Shown one piece after another: positions 38,389-48,228 of a stretch of 64,000 nt of DNA. Below the pieces are notes generated by a model that did not search any database, had not been told where the DNA came from, and saw nothing but the letters and a program-made list of their open reading frames with translations. Made by a program: the position numbers and the translations under genes. The number at the start of each line of letters is the position of its first letter. Position 1 is the stretch's first letter. The stretch covers positions 1 to 64,000 of the forward strand of contig JAUXRX010000017.1 of the NCBI GenBank assembly GCA_030681645.1. The letters are read 5' to 3'. Origin of the DNA: Archangium sp. GTDB taxonomy: Bacteria > Myxococcota > Myxococcia > Myxococcales > Myxococcaceae.

Positions 38389-39659
38389 CGTGGTGGAAGA
38401 TTCTGATCGCGGCGCTCATCGTCGCGGGAGTGGGCGGCATCACGTTCGCCGGGCTGCGCGAGAAGCCGCCGCCTGCGACCGAGGTGCAGTTCGGCAAGGT
38501 GAAGAAGGGCCCCATCACCCGCACCGTCACCGGCGCGGGCAAGGTCGAGGCCGCCACCACGGTGAAGATCAGCTCGAACCTGTCGGGCGATCTGACCGAG
38601 CTGCCGGTGAAGGTCGGCGACACGGTGAAGAAGGGCCAGGTGCTGGCGAAGCTCGACAAGCGGCGCGTCGAGGCCAACGTGCGCCAGGCCCAGGCGTCCT
38701 GGTCAGCCGCGAAGAGCGAGATGGCCACCGTGCAGGTCGAGATCGATCGCCTCGCCCGCGAGCTCGAGCGCGTCACCGGCCTGGTGGCCAAGGGACTCGC
38801 CTCGAAGGCCGAAGAAGAGCGGGCGAACTCCGATCTCGCCTCGGCGAAGTCGCGCCTTGCCTCGCAGGCCGATCGCGCCGCCTCGTCGGCCGCGGTGCTG
38901 GAGGAGGCGCAGAACAACCTCGCCAAGACGACCATGTTCTCGCCGATCGACGGCAACGTGATCGAAGTGACGCGCGAGGTGGGCGAGCGCGTACGCGGGT
39001 CGGACTTCAACGAAGACGTGGTGATGACGCTCGCCGCGCTGCACGCGATGGAGGTGAAGATCGAGGTGGGCGAGCACGAAGTGGTGCACCTGGTGATCGG
39101 CCAGAAGTCCGACATCAAGATTGACGCCTTCGACGGGCAGACCTTCGAGGGGACCGTGGTGGAGATCGCGCAGAAGGCGCTCATTCGCAACCCGGGCACC
39201 GAGCAGGAGACCACCAGCTTCCCCGTGACGGTGGCGCTGGTGGCCAAGCCCGATCGGGTGCTGCCCGGCATGAGCGCCGAGGTGAAGGTGACCGCCGAGC
39301 AGCGTGACTCGACGCTGATCGTCCCGGTGCAGGCCGTCACGGTGCGGCCCGAGAAGTCGCTCAGCGACACCGCCACCAACGTCGAGGGCAACAAGCTCTC
39401 GGCGCCGAAGAAGGGCGAGACGTTCGCCAAGGTGGTCTTCGTGGTCGACGCCGAGAAGAAGGTGCACGCGCGCCGGGTGAAGACGGGCATCTCGTCCGAC
39501 ACCGACATCGAGATCATCGAGGGCCTCGTCGAGGGTGACGAGATCATCGAGGGCCCGTACCGCACGCTGGCGAAGGACCTGAAGGAAGGCGACCTGGTCG
39601 AGGAACAGAAGTCGGGCGGCGGCAAGGGGCCGGGCGGCCGCGGCGGTAAGCGCGGGTGA
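38385..39659 (+). CDS. HlyD/MacA-family periplasmic adaptor
   Basis: 424 residues. One N-terminal membrane helix (ILIAALIVAGVGGITFAGL), then the biotinyl-lipoyl-like halves (KVGDTVKKGQVLAKLDK near 70-90 and FSPIDGNVIEVTREVGERV after a helical hairpin), a beta-barrel and membrane-proximal domain with NTSFPVTVAL-like strands and a C-terminal Gly/Lys tail. MacA-type adaptors link a MacB-like ABC transporter to TolC. A 93-bp gap with a REP-like hairpin precedes the ATPase gene. Confidence 0.93.
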   Translation: MTWWKILIAALIVAGVGGITFAGLREKPPPATEVQFGKVKKGPITRTVTGAGKVEAATTVKISSNLSGDLTELPVKVGDTVKKGQVLAKLDKRRVEANVRQAQASWSAAKSEMATVQVEIDRLARELERVTGLVAKGLASKAEEERANSDLASAKSRLASQADRAASSAAVLEEAQNNLAKTTMFSPIDGNVIEVTREVGERVRGSDFNEDVVMTLAALHAMEVKIEVGEHEVVHLVIGQKSDIKIDAFDGQTFEGTVVEIAQKALIRNPGTEQETTSFPVTVALVAKPDRVLPGMSAEVKVTAEQRDSTLIVPVQAVTVRPEKSLSDTATNVEGNKLSAPKKGETFAKVVFVVDAEKKVHARRVKTGISSDTDIEIIEGLVEGDEIIEGPYRTLAKDLKEGDLVEEQKSGGGKGPGGRGGKRG

Positions 39660-39664
39660 GCACC

Positions 39665-39741
39665 CCGTTCGTCCCGAGCGGAGTCGAGAAAACGCTCGGG
39701 CCCGCGGGAAGTCGCCCCTCGACTGCGCTCGGGGTGAACGG
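39665..39741. repeat. REP-like inverted repeat pair between adaptor and ATPase genes
   Basis: Left arm 39665-39688 starts CCGTTCGTCCCGAGCG; right arm 39718-39741 ends TCGGGGTGAACGG. They pair with 21 Watson-Crick, two wobble and one mismatched position. A third copy of the arm lies at 19270-19293. Inside an operon such a structure often stabilises upstream mRNA or reduces downstream expression. Confidence 0.65.
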
Positions 39742-39752
39742 AGGCGGCAGCG

Positions 39753-40517
39753 ATGCTGATTGAGCTCAAGGACATCCACCGCGAGTACACGGTCGGCGGT
39801 GAGCTGGTCCGCGCGCTCGACGGCGTCAGCATCGGCATCGAGCGCGGCGAGTGGGTCGCGATCATCGGCCAGTCGGGCTCGGGCAAGTCGACGCTGATGA
39901 ACGTGATCGGTTGTCTCGACACGCCGACCCGCGGCAGTTACCAGCTCAACGGGAAGGACGTTTCCCGCATGGACGACGACGAGCTGGCCGGCATCCGCAA
40001 CGCGGAGATCGGCTTCATCTTCCAGAACTTCCAGCTGCTGCCCCGCGAGACCGCGCTCGCCAACGTCGAGCTGCCGCTGGTCTACCGCGGCGTTCCGGCG
40101 AAGGAGCGCCGCGCCAAGGCGATCGAGGCCCTGCAGAAGGTGAAGCTCGAGCCGCGCATGCACCACAAGCCCACCGAGCTGTCGGGTGGCCAGCGGCAGC
40201 GCGTGGCGATCGCGCGCGCGCTGGCGGGCACGCCCTCGCTGCTGCTCGCCGACGAGCCCACCGGCAACCTCGACTCCAACACCGGCGAGGAGATCGTGAA
40301 GCTGTTCGAGGAGCTCCACCACGCCGGGCACACCATCGTGCTGGTGACCCACGAGCCGAGGCTGGCCGCGCGGTGCCCGCGGGCGATTCGTTTGAGCGAC
40401 GGCAAGGTGGTCGGTGATGGGCCCGGCGCGCAGATCGCGTTCCAGGACGCGCCGCGGCCTCCCATCGCGGCCCCTCACCCCGGCCCTCTCCCCGCTCCGC
40501 AGGGAGAGGGAGCATGA
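39753..40517 (+). CDS. MacB-type ABC transporter ATP-binding protein
   Basis: 254 residues. Walker [10 protein letters not shown] (39-47), signature LSGGQRQRV (144-152), Walker B LLLADEP with the following DEPTGNLD typical of the MacB/LolD/FtsE group, and the H-loop THEP. A Pro-rich C-terminal tail of ~30 residues is unusual. It overlaps the permease gene by 4 bp (ATGA). The ATPase powers the mechanotransmission of the FtsX-type permeases. Confidence 0.95.
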   Translation: MLIELKDIHREYTVGGELVRALDGVSIGIERGEWVAIIGQSGSGKSTLMNVIGCLDTPTRGSYQLNGKDVSRMDDDELAGIRNAEIGFIFQNFQLLPRETALANVELPLVYRGVPAKERRAKAIEALQKVKLEPRMHHKPTELSGGQRQRVAIARALAGTPSLLLADEPTGNLDSNTGEEIVKLFEELHHAGHTIVLVTHEPRLAARCPRAIRLSDGKVVGDGPGAQIAFQDAPRPPIAAPHPGPLPAPQGEGA

Positions 40518-41743
40518 GTCTCCGCATCGATCTCGTCGAGGGCATGCGCATCGCGGTGAAGTCGCTGGCGAACCACCGCCTGCGCACGCTGCTGACCACC
40601 GTGGGCGTGGGCATCGGCGTGGCCACGCTGCTGGCGATCCTCGGCATCACCCAGGGCATGGACACGAGCTTCCAGGCGCAGCTCGCGAGCCTGGGCAGCT
40701 CGTCGGTCTACATCGGCAAGCACCCGTGGGTGCAGATGGGCAACTGGTGGGAGTTCCGCAACCGCAAGAACCTCACCCTCGCCCACATGGAAGCGGTGCG
40801 CTCGCAGTGCACGCTCTGCGGCGCGGTCGTGCCCATCCTCGACGACAACGACGACGTCGAGTTCATGGGCCGCGCGCTCAACTTCGTGTCGATCACCGGC
40901 TCGACCGCCGAGTACCTCACGGTGAGCGGCTTCGAGACCACCAAGGGCCGCTTCCTCACCGACGCCGACAACGAGGGCCGCAGGCTCGTCGCGGTGATCG
41001 GCACCGACATCGCCGACACGTTCTTCCCCGAGGGCACCGATCCCCTCGGGTCGAGCATCCGCATCGCGGGCAAGCCCTTCACGGTGATCGGCGTGCTCTC
41101 GCGCAAGGGGAAGATCCTCGACCAGAGCCAGGACCTCACGGTGATCGTCCCCTTCAACACCTTCAAGTCGTTCTTCCGGGGGCGCCGCTCGATCGAGATC
41201 GGCATCCAGGTGAAGGACCCCGAGACGATGGACAAGACCGAGGACCAGCTGGTGGGCATCTTGCGGCGCGCGCGGGAGACGCCGCCTGAGAAGCCCGACG
41301 ACTTCGCCATCAACAAGCCCGACCAGCTGGCCAGCACCTACGAGCAGCTCACCGGCGCGCTCTACGGCGTGGCGCTGGGCATCGGCTTCATCACCCTGCT
41401 CGTGGGCGGCATCGGCATCATGAACATCATGCTGGTGTCCGTGCGCGAGCGGACGCGGGAGATCGGCATTCGCCGGGCGCTGGGCGCGACCAAGCGCACG
41501 ATCATCACCCAGTTCGTGCTCGAGGCCACGCTGGTCTCGGCGGTCGGCGGCGCCATCGGTACCCTCGTCGGCCTGGGCGGCGCGAAGATCATCAGCCTGA
41601 TCACCCCGCTGGCCGCGACGGTGAAGCCCGGCACCGTGTTCTTCGGCGTGGGCTTCGCCGCGCTGGTCGGGCTCGTCTTCGGCATCTGGCCCGCCGCCCG
41701 CGCCGCCAACCTCGATCCCGTGGAGGCCTTGAGAGACGAATGA
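40514..41743 (+). CDS. MacB/FtsX-type ABC permease 1
   Basis: 409 residues. TM1 near residues 19-45 ([29 protein letters not shown]), a large periplasmic domain (~60-270), then three C-terminal TM helices with the conserved [31 protein letters not shown]. The periplasmic domain has a CTLCG pair and [10 protein letters not shown] typical of MacB cores. It overlaps permease 2 by 4 bp. Confidence 0.94.
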   Translation: MSLRIDLVEGMRIAVKSLANHRLRTLLTTVGVGIGVATLLAILGITQGMDTSFQAQLASLGSSSVYIGKHPWVQMGNWWEFRNRKNLTLAHMEAVRSQCTLCGAVVPILDDNDDVEFMGRALNFVSITGSTAEYLTVSGFETTKGRFLTDADNEGRRLVAVIGTDIADTFFPEGTDPLGSSIRIAGKPFTVIGVLSRKGKILDQSQDLTVIVPFNTFKSFFRGRRSIEIGIQVKDPETMDKTEDQLVGILRRARETPPEKPDDFAINKPDQLASTYEQLTGALYGVALGIGFITLLVGGIGIMNIMLVSVRERTREIGIRRALGATKRTIITQFVLEATLVSAVGGAIGTLVGLGGAKIISLITPLAATVKPGTVFFGVGFAALVGLVFGIWPAARAANLDPVEALRDE

Positions 41744-42984
41744 TCCGCGCCTTCTTCGACAACCTCGGGCTCGCCTTCGGCACCTTCGTGGCGCACCCGC
41801 TGCGCACCATGCTCACGCTGCTGGGCATCGTGATCGGCGTGAGCACCGTGATGACCATGATGGCCCTGCTCGAGGGGCTGCGGGTGAAGGTGAACAAGGA
41901 CTTCAGCCAGCTCGGCGCCAACGTGTTCCGCGTCGACAAGTGGCCGCAGGGCTTCCGCTTCGGTGGGGGCGGGGTCGACTGGAACCGCATCAGCAAGCGG
42001 CCCGCGCTCACCGTGGCCGACAAGCGCGCGCTGGCCGAGCAGTGCCCGTCGGTGCTGCGCACCTCGGCGTCGTCGTGGCAGCCGGGCCAGAAGGTCCGCA
42101 CCGCGATGTCCGAGACGCAGCCGAACGTCTTCATCATCGGCGCCACCGTCGAGTACCCCGAGACCTCGGGCATCACCATCGCCAGCGGCCGCACCTTCAA
42201 CGAGACCGAAGAGGTCGATGGGCGCAGGGTGGTGGTGCTCGGGCCCGACGTCGCCGACAAGCTGTTCCCCTCGCTCGACCCGCTCGGCCAGGAGGTGCGG
42301 CTCAAGGGGCGCCCCTACACGGTGATCGGCGTGATGGAGCGGCGGGGCAAGCTGATGGGCCTGTTCAACATGGACAACCAGGTGATGGTGCCCATGACCA
42401 CCTTCCTGGGCGCCTACGGCAAGCGGCGCAACGTCTCGCTGAGCATCGAGGCCCTCGACAAGGACCGCATCGACAAGGCGATGGAAGAGGTGACGCGGGT
42501 GATGCGCCAGCGCCGCGAGGTCGCCCCGATGGAAGAGAACAACTTCGAGATGTCGACCAACGAGTCGATGGCGAAGTCGCTCAACGATCTGTCCAACGTG
42601 GTCACCGCGGCCACGTTCGGCGTGTGCATCTTGTCGCTGATCGTCGGCGGCATCGGCATTCTCAACATCATGCTGGTCTCGGTGACCGAGCGGACCCGCG
42701 AGATCGGCATTCGCAAGGCGCTGGGGGCGCGGAAGAACCGCATCTTGATGCAGTTCGCCACCGAGGCCGTGGTGCTCTCGCTGGTCGGCGGCATCATCGG
42801 CATCGGCATCGGGTTCGGCCTCGCCTTCCTGGGGCGATGGACGTTCGGGCTCTACACCGACGTGCCGCTCTGGGCCGTGCTGATCTCGCTGGCGATGTCG
42901 AGCGGGGTGGGGCTGATCTTCGGCATCTACCCGGCGGCGCGCGCGGCGAAGCTCGATCCCATCGAGGCGATGCGCGCCGAGTAG
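41740..42984 (+). CDS. MacB/FtsX-type ABC permease 2
   Basis: 414 residues, same architecture as the preceding permease (TM1 LRTMLTLLGIVIGVSTVMTMMAL, periplasmic domain, [30 protein letters not shown], three closing TM helices). The pair probably forms a heterodimer, in contrast to MacB, where one protein carries ATPase and permease and homodimerises. A 13-bp plus leader gap separates it from the BON gene. Confidence 0.94.
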   Translation: MIRAFFDNLGLAFGTFVAHPLRTMLTLLGIVIGVSTVMTMMALLEGLRVKVNKDFSQLGANVFRVDKWPQGFRFGGGGVDWNRISKRPALTVADKRALAEQCPSVLRTSASSWQPGQKVRTAMSETQPNVFIIGATVEYPETSGITIASGRTFNETEEVDGRRVVVLGPDVADKLFPSLDPLGQEVRLKGRPYTVIGVMERRGKLMGLFNMDNQVMVPMTTFLGAYGKRRNVSLSIEALDKDRIDKAMEEVTRVMRQRREVAPMEENNFEMSTNESMAKSLNDLSNVVTAATFGVCILSLIVGGIGILNIMLVSVTERTREIGIRKALGARKNRILMQFATEAVVLSLVGGIIGIGIGFGLAFLGRWTFGLYTDVPLWAVLISLAMSSGVGLIFGIYPAARAAKLDPIEAMRAE

Positions 42985-43093
42985 CTCCCTCGAATCGGTG
43001 CCTGACTCCATCAGGTTGATGGCCCGTCGGGGGCCAAGTGGGTGGACTTCCTCGCGGCGCCCGGTCGGCCCGGGTGTTGCTGAGGCCCTGCGC

Positions 43094-44134
43094 ATGAAAA
43101 CCACCGTCCTGAAGGCATTCGTGTTGGGAATCTCGCTGGCCTCGCTGCCGGCTTTCGCCGTGGTGGTGCCCGATGGGCTGATCACCTCGAAGACGAAGCT
43201 CTCGTTGTGGACCACGGCCGGCCTGCGCAGCACCACCGTGCACGTCGACAGCAACGACGGCGTGGTGACGCTCTACGGCAAGGTGCCCACGTCCGAGCAG
43301 CGCGACGCGGCCGAGAAGACCACGCGCGCGATCGTCGGCGTCACCGGCGTGCGGAACCTGCTGCAGATCGTGCCCGCCTCGCAGGCGAAGCAGGTCGAGA
43401 AGGCAGACAAGGACACCCAGGCGCTGGCCGAGAAGACCCTCAAGGCCGACGCCGCCCTCAAGGACAGCAAGATCACCGTGAAGTCGGTCGACAAGGGCGT
43501 GGTGTTGCTCGCGGGCGACGCGAAGACGTTCAGCGACCACCTGCGCGCGGTCGTGATCGTCGACCGCCTGGTCGGCGTGCGCCGCGTGGCGAGCGAGGTG
43601 AAGGGCCCTGACGCGTTCGGCGCCGACGAGCGCATCACCTTCATCACCCCGGCCCTGCCGAAGGCGAAGGTCGAAGCGCGCAACAGCGCCACCGACATGC
43701 GCATCTCGATGGCGGTCAAGATGCGCCTGCTCACGGCGGCGCAGGTGCCCTCGAACGAGATCAGCGTCGACACCGAGGACAACGTGGTCACGCTCTTCGG
43801 CATCGTGCCCACCGCTGCCGTCAGCCGCGCCGCGGCCACCGAGGCCGGCAAGGTCGCCGGGGTGATCAAGGTCGAGAACCAGCTCGAGATCGTCGCCACC
43901 AGCCAGAAGGAGAAGGTCGACGCGAAGGACGACGACATCACCCGCGACCTCGCGCTCGCGTTCAAGGATCGGCCCGAGCTCAAGGGCGTGGTGACCTCGG
44001 TGAAGAACGGCACCGTGCAGCTCTCGGGCTCCGTGCCCTCGGGTTGGGACGAGGTCAACGCGCTGCGCATCGCCCGCAAGGTCTCGGGTGTTCGCGGCGT
44101 CGAGGACCAGCTCAAGATCGACGACAAGGCCTGA
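43094..44134 (+). CDS. Exported protein with four BON domains
   Basis: 346 residues from ATG 43094. A signal peptide (MKTTVLKAFVLGISLASLPAFA) is followed by four BON domains at about 32-95, 100-165, 195-270 and 280-345, each with the VKGVVxLxGxVPxxxxxxxAxxxAxxVxGVxxVxNxLxI pattern. BON domains bind phospholipid or other hydrophobic ligands; OsmY-like proteins protect the envelope. The gene follows the exporter operon by 110 bp and may share its transcript. Confidence 0.9.
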   Translation: MKTTVLKAFVLGISLASLPAFAVVVPDGLITSKTKLSLWTTAGLRSTTVHVDSNDGVVTLYGKVPTSEQRDAAEKTTRAIVGVTGVRNLLQIVPASQAKQVEKADKDTQALAEKTLKADAALKDSKITVKSVDKGVVLLAGDAKTFSDHLRAVVIVDRLVGVRRVASEVKGPDAFGADERITFITPALPKAKVEARNSATDMRISMAVKMRLLTAAQVPSNEISVDTEDNVVTLFGIVPTAAVSRAAATEAGKVAGVIKVENQLEIVATSQKEKVDAKDDDITRDLALAFKDRPELKGVVTSVKNGTVQLSGSVPSGWDEVNALRIARKVSGVRGVEDQLKIDDKA

Positions 44135-44146
44135 GCCGCGACCAGC

Positions 44147-45496
44147 TCACCTGACCGGGCAGATCAGCCGCGCGGTGATGCGCGCCTGGTCGTTCCACGC
44201 CAGCGGCAGGAAGCCGCCGGCGCCCGGGGCGCCGAGCCGGGGCACGCCGAAGCCGTCGCTCAGCCCCAGCGGCTGCTTCGCCGGCGGCTGCGAGAGCGCC
44301 CCCGCCCCGACCGAGCGCCCCAGCACCAGGCGCCGCCCCACGTTGTCCATGTAGACGAAGCTGACGCGGCCCTCCGCGTCGACCACCGCGTCGGAAGAGC
44401 CCCACGCCGTCGCGTTCGTCATGGTCTCTTCCACGGTGAGCTCATCTGCCGTGGTGAGCGTGAGCATGTCGGGGTTGAGGTAGATGCCGCTCCAGTCCGA
44501 GTCGGTGAAGACGTACGTGTAGACCGAAGCGAGCGCACCGCTGGGCAGCTCGAGCAGGTTCGAGTCGTAGAGGTCGTACTGGTAGTACGGCGCGTCGAGC
44601 CGCACGATGCCCAGGGTTTCGGTGTCGACCAGCACGCGCAGGTACCCACCGTCCTGCGGGGCGGCGGCGGTGAAGAGGGCGTAGTGCGCTTCGGAAGTGA
44701 GGGCGGGGGTGAAGCCGTCGGTTCCGGCGTCGAGCGTGGCGAAGTCGGTCACGTCGGTGAGCTGGCCGCCCGGCGACCACCGGCCCAGGCGCGTCGAGGG
44801 GGTCCCCGGCTGATCCCAGTGGGCGAGCAGCCGCTGGTCGTTGACCGCGAGGCGAACCCGAAAGCCCGCGCCGGCGTCGTCGACGCTGTCGTACGGGCTG
44901 CGCTGGCCACCGGTGAAGCCTGCCACCTCGAGGCCGCCGTCGTACGCCCAGGCGAGATACACGGTGGAATGAAGCGCCGTCGCGTCGTGGAGCGCCCGGG
45001 GGCCGACCCGCGCGGTGGTGACGACGAGCGGCTCGAAGCCGGGCCCCAGGGTGCGCAGCTCGGTCAGATCGTCGCCTGCGTCGGTGACCCGGGTGGTGAC
45101 CAGCGCGTAGCCCGCGTCGAGCGAGAAGAAGTGCCAGGTGCGCGTGGGCCCTTCGAAGAGCACCGCGGGCGCGAGCTGATCGGTGAGGCCGTCGCAGTCG
45201 TTGTCGACGCCGTCGCAGACCTCCGCCGCCGGGGTGATCTCCCCCACGCAGGCGCCCCACGCGCCGGCCACGCACACCTGGTTGCCGGCCCGGCACGAGC
45301 CGCGGGTGACCCCGCACATGCGCTCGGTGCCGGTGTGGCACTCGCAGCTCACCTGGTCGTTCTTGCGGCACAGCCCGTCGAGGCAGCGCAGCCCCGCGGG
45401 GCAGGCGTCGGTGCAGGCCACCGCGCAGTCCTCGACCTTCGGGGCGTAGAAGCAGCCGCTCGCCGCGAGGCCGAGGATCAGAACGACACGACGCAT
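44147..45496 (-). CDS. Cys-rich lipoprotein with MopE-like metal-binding motif
   Basis: 449 residues from ATG 45496. Lipobox in AASGC (residues ~11-15), a Cys-rich segment (CAVACTDACPAGLRCLDGLCRKND), then VCDGVDNDCDGLTD (residues ~93-106), the metal-binding repeat found in MopE and many myxobacterial surface proteins. The C-terminal ~330 residues look like a beta-propeller or WD-like domain (repeated GTxxx...LGRWSPGGQ, LLELPSGALASVYTY). Function unknown. Its start lies inside the end of the PEGA gene. Confidence 0.85.
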   Translation of the reverse strand: MRRVVLILGLAASGCFYAPKVEDCAVACTDACPAGLRCLDGLCRKNDQVSCECHTGTERMCGVTRGSCRAGNQVCVAGAWGACVGEITPAAEVCDGVDNDCDGLTDQLAPAVLFEGPTRTWHFFSLDAGYALVTTRVTDAGDDLTELRTLGPGFEPLVVTTARVGPRALHDATALHSTVYLAWAYDGGLEVAGFTGGQRSPYDSVDDAGAGFRVRLAVNDQRLLAHWDQPGTPSTRLGRWSPGGQLTDVTDFATLDAGTDGFTPALTSEAHYALFTAAAPQDGGYLRVLVDTETLGIVRLDAPYYQYDLYDSNLLELPSGALASVYTYVFTDSDWSGIYLNPDMLTLTTADELTVEETMTNATAWGSSDAVVDAEGRVSFVYMDNVGRRLVLGRSVGAGALSQPPAKQPLGLSDGFGVPRLGAPGAGGFLPLAWNDQARITARLICPVR

Positions 45497-46620
45497 GATG
45501 CGTGAGCTCCCTGGGCGGTGGGGAACAGCATGAGCTTCGCGGCCGGTCTGGGCGAATCGGCGAAGGCCGAGACGAAGGTCGCGATCACTCCCGAGAGCAC
45601 CAGCGCGCCGCCGCCTCCGAGCAGCAGCTGCGCGGCGAGCATCTGCTGTTGGCCGGTGCGCTCGGTGTTGACCCACTGCGCGTCCCAGGTGGCCGCGCCG
45701 GGCCGGGCGAAGGCGGTGACCTCGGCGGCCGAGCTGGTCGCCTGCGCGGCGAAGAACACCCCCAGGCCCCCGGCGATCAGGCCCGCGCTCAGCAGCGAGA
45801 CCCCGACGATGGGGAACGGGCGGGACTGCGGCGCGGCGACGGTGGCCGCGACCGCGACCAGCTCGAGGGTCACGCTGCGTGGCTGGCCGGGCTGCACCAC
45901 CACGTCGGTCCGCGCGGGCGTGTGGCCGTCGAGCCGCGCCACCACCTCGTGCGCGCCCGGCTTGAGCTGCACCGTGCGGGGGGAAGGGGCCGCCGGCGCT
46001 CCGTCAATCGAGACCAGCGCGCCGCTGGGCCTGGTCTCGAGCACCACCTCGACGGGGCGGCTCAGCGAGCGCAGCGAGAACTGCACCGCCTGCGCCTGGC
46101 CGGAGACGACCTCGATGGTCCGCTCTTCCGCCACGTCGCCCTCGCGCTCGGCCCGCACCACGTGCTTGCCCGGCCCGAGCGGGATGAAGTCCGTCAGCGG
46201 GGTCTGACCTTCCTTCTCTCCGTCGACGGTGATCGTCGCGGGCTCACCTTCGACGATGACCGCGACGGGGGCGGTGAGCGCGCGCACCGCCTCGATCTCC
46301 CTGGCGACCGCGGCGCGGCGATCGGCCGCCACCTTGTCGCCGCCCAGCTTGAGGTACTGGGCGAAGGTGCGCAGCGCCTGGCCGTACTTGAAGGTGCGGC
46401 GCTCGCAGAAGCCGATGTTGAAGAGGACCTCGTAGCTCGGCGCGGACTGGTACGCGGCGCGGAACTCGGAGAGCGCAGCGGCGAAGTCGCCTTCTTTCGA
46501 GAGGGCCACGCCGCGTTGGTAGTGGGTGGCCGCTTCCTTGCGCTGGGCGGGGGTCGCGACCTGTGCGTGCGCGGCGGTGGCGAGGAAAAGACACAGGCAG
46601 AGGCTTCGCTGGCTGCGCAC
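45478..46620 (-). CDS. Exported TPR/PEGA-domain protein
   Basis: 380 residues from GTG 46620, chosen for its clean signal peptide (RSQRSLCLCLFLATAAHA). GTG 46677, which overlaps the kinase stop as GTGA, is the alternative. TPR-like helices (~20-125: YQRGVALSKEGDFAAALSEFRAAY, YQALRTFAQYLKLGG) precede two PEGA domains (~135-260: ITVDGEKEGQTPL, VSIDGAPAAPSP) and two C-terminal hydrophobic segments. PEGA domains are typical of surface and kinase-linked proteins. Confidence 0.87.
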   Translation of the reverse strand: MRSQRSLCLCLFLATAAHAQVATPAQRKEAATHYQRGVALSKEGDFAAALSEFRAAYQSAPSYEVLFNIGFCERRTFKYGQALRTFAQYLKLGGDKVAADRRAAVAREIEAVRALTAPVAVIVEGEPATITVDGEKEGQTPLTDFIPLGPGKHVVRAEREGDVAEERTIEVVSGQAQAVQFSLRSLSRPVEVVLETRPSGALVSIDGAPAAPSPRTVQLKPGAHEVVARLDGHTPARTDVVVQPGQPRSVTLELVAVAATVAAPQSRPFPIVGVSLLSAGLIAGGLGVFFAAQATSSAAEVTAFARPGAATWDAQWVNTERTGQQQMLAAQLLLGGGGALVLSGVIATFVSAFADSPRPAAKLMLFPTAQGAHASCVVSF

Positions 46621-46673
46621 GGGCCACAGACTACTCCCAAGCTCAGGTGAATCGACTCCGTCTCGTCGCTCCC

Positions 46674-48146
46674 TCACTGGTAGGGGTTCTTCTCGTCGAC
46701 CGAGAGGCCCCTGGGCGTCTTCTTCTTCTTCTTCGCGGGACTCGCGGGACGGCCGGCGTCCATCGCGGGCTCGGGCGTGGCGGCCACCGGGGCGGCGACG
46801 AGGACGACCTTCTGGGTGCGATCCTCGTCGAAGGTCACGTCGAGGGTCGCCTCGGCCATGCCCTCAGCGGTGACCTTCACCTGCTGCTTCGTGCCCAGCG
46901 CGCCGGTGAGCTCGCAGGGGTTGCAGGTCAGCGCGGTGCCTCCGGCCTTGATGCGGGCGCCCGCGGGCTCGGCCTTCAGGGTGACGGTGATCGGGGCGGG
47001 CGCGACCGGCGGGGCGACCACCACCGGCCGGGGCTGGCTCTTCAGGTACCAGACCGCGCCCCCACCGCCCAGGGCGAGCGCGAGCACGGTGACGGCGATG
47101 AACAGGCCGGGCTTGCTGCCCGGGGGCGCGACCACGGCGGTCCTGGTGGGCGCGGCGTTCGGAGGAGGGCGGGGTGCGCTCGGCGTGGCCTTCTTCGAGG
47201 GCACTCCGGGCAGGCTCGCGTTGCTGCGCGAAGGGGTGGGCGCCAGCGCCGAGGCCCGGGCCGTGCGAATGGCCGCGTTGTAGAGCACGGCCAGATCGGT
47301 GGCCGGCACGCACTGCTGGAGCGCTTCCTTCACCGCGGCCGCGTCCTTCGGGCGCCTGGCGCGGTCCTTGAGCAGGAGCGAGTCGACCAGCTCGCAGAGC
47401 GCCGGCGGCAGGCCCGTGGTGATCGACGCGAGCGGCGCGGGGGTGTCGTGCAGCGTGCGCGCCAGCAGCGCCATGTCGGAGCCCGAGCCGTGGGGGAGGC
47501 GGCCGCTCAACAACGAATAGAGCACCGCGCCCACCGAGTAGAGATCAGCCTCGGGGCCGAGATCCGCTTCGCCCAGCACCTGCTCGGGCGCCATGTAGCG
47601 CGGGGTGCCCACGGCGGTGCCGGTGTTGGTCAGGCCGCTGCTCGCCCCGAAGCGCGAGACGCCGAAGTCGAGCAGCTTCACCACCTGCGGCTTCGCACAG
47701 ACGAAGATGTTGGCCGGCTTCACGTCGCGGTGAATCACGCCCGCGCGGTGCGCCGCGCCCAGCGCGTCGAGCACCGGCAGCATCACCCCCACCGACTGCT
47801 CGGGGGTCAGCCCCTTGAACTCCTTGTTCAGCGAGCGGAGCGTCATCCCCTCGAGGTGCTCCATCACGATGAAGGGCTCGCCCTCGTCGGTCTGGCCCAT
47901 GTCGAGCACGTCGACGATGCCGGGGTGGCTGATCACCGCGGCCGCCCTGGCTTCCATCTCGAAGCGCCGGCGCACGTCTTCGCGATCGGCCACGGCGGCG
48001 TGGAGGATCTTGATCGCCACCCGGCGCCCGATGGACAGGTTGGTCGCCTGGTACACCGCGCCCATGCCGCCTTCGCCCAGCAGGCCCTCGAGCTCGTACT
48101 TGCCTGCGATGAGGGTGCCCGGGGGCAGATGCTGCGGCGCGGCCAT
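46674..48146 (-). CDS. Membrane Ser/Thr protein kinase with PEGA-like tail
   Basis: 490 residues from ATG 48146 (the longer ORF adds an Arg-rich non-homologous part). Kinase domain ~17-280: Gly-rich loop GEGGMGAV (24-31), VAIK Lys46, HRD 139-141 (HRDVKPAN), DFG 160-162 and APE 186-188. All catalytic residues are present. A Pro-rich linker precedes a single TM (347-368), and the periplasmic part (~385-460) resembles a PEGA domain with one Cys pair. A cytoplasmic kinase linked to an outside sensor is the likely plan. Confidence 0.93.
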   Translation of the reverse strand: MAAPQHLPPGTLIAGKYELEGLLGEGGMGAVYQATNLSIGRRVAIKILHAAVADREDVRRRFEMEARAAAVISHPGIVDVLDMGQTDEGEPFIVMEHLEGMTLRSLNKEFKGLTPEQSVGVMLPVLDALGAAHRAGVIHRDVKPANIFVCAKPQVVKLLDFGVSRFGASSGLTNTGTAVGTPRYMAPEQVLGEADLGPEADLYSVGAVLYSLLSGRLPHGSGSDMALLARTLHDTPAPLASITTGLPPALCELVDSLLLKDRARRPKDAAAVKEALQQCVPATDLAVLYNAAIRTARASALAPTPSRSNASLPGVPSKKATPSAPRPPPNAAPTRTAVVAPPGSKPGLFIAVTVLALALGGGGAVWYLKSQPRPVVVAPPVAPAPITVTLKAEPAGARIKAGGTALTCNPCELTGALGTKQQVKVTAEGMAEATLDVTFDEDRTQKVVLVAAPVAATPEPAMDAGRPASPAKKKKKTPRGLSVDEKNPYQ

Positions 48147-48228
48147 CGGGGACGACCTTATCCCCCATGCCGGTGGCCGTGATCTCCGTCGTACGGCTGA
48201 GCGCACGAAAAGCCGTAGCCGCCCGACG

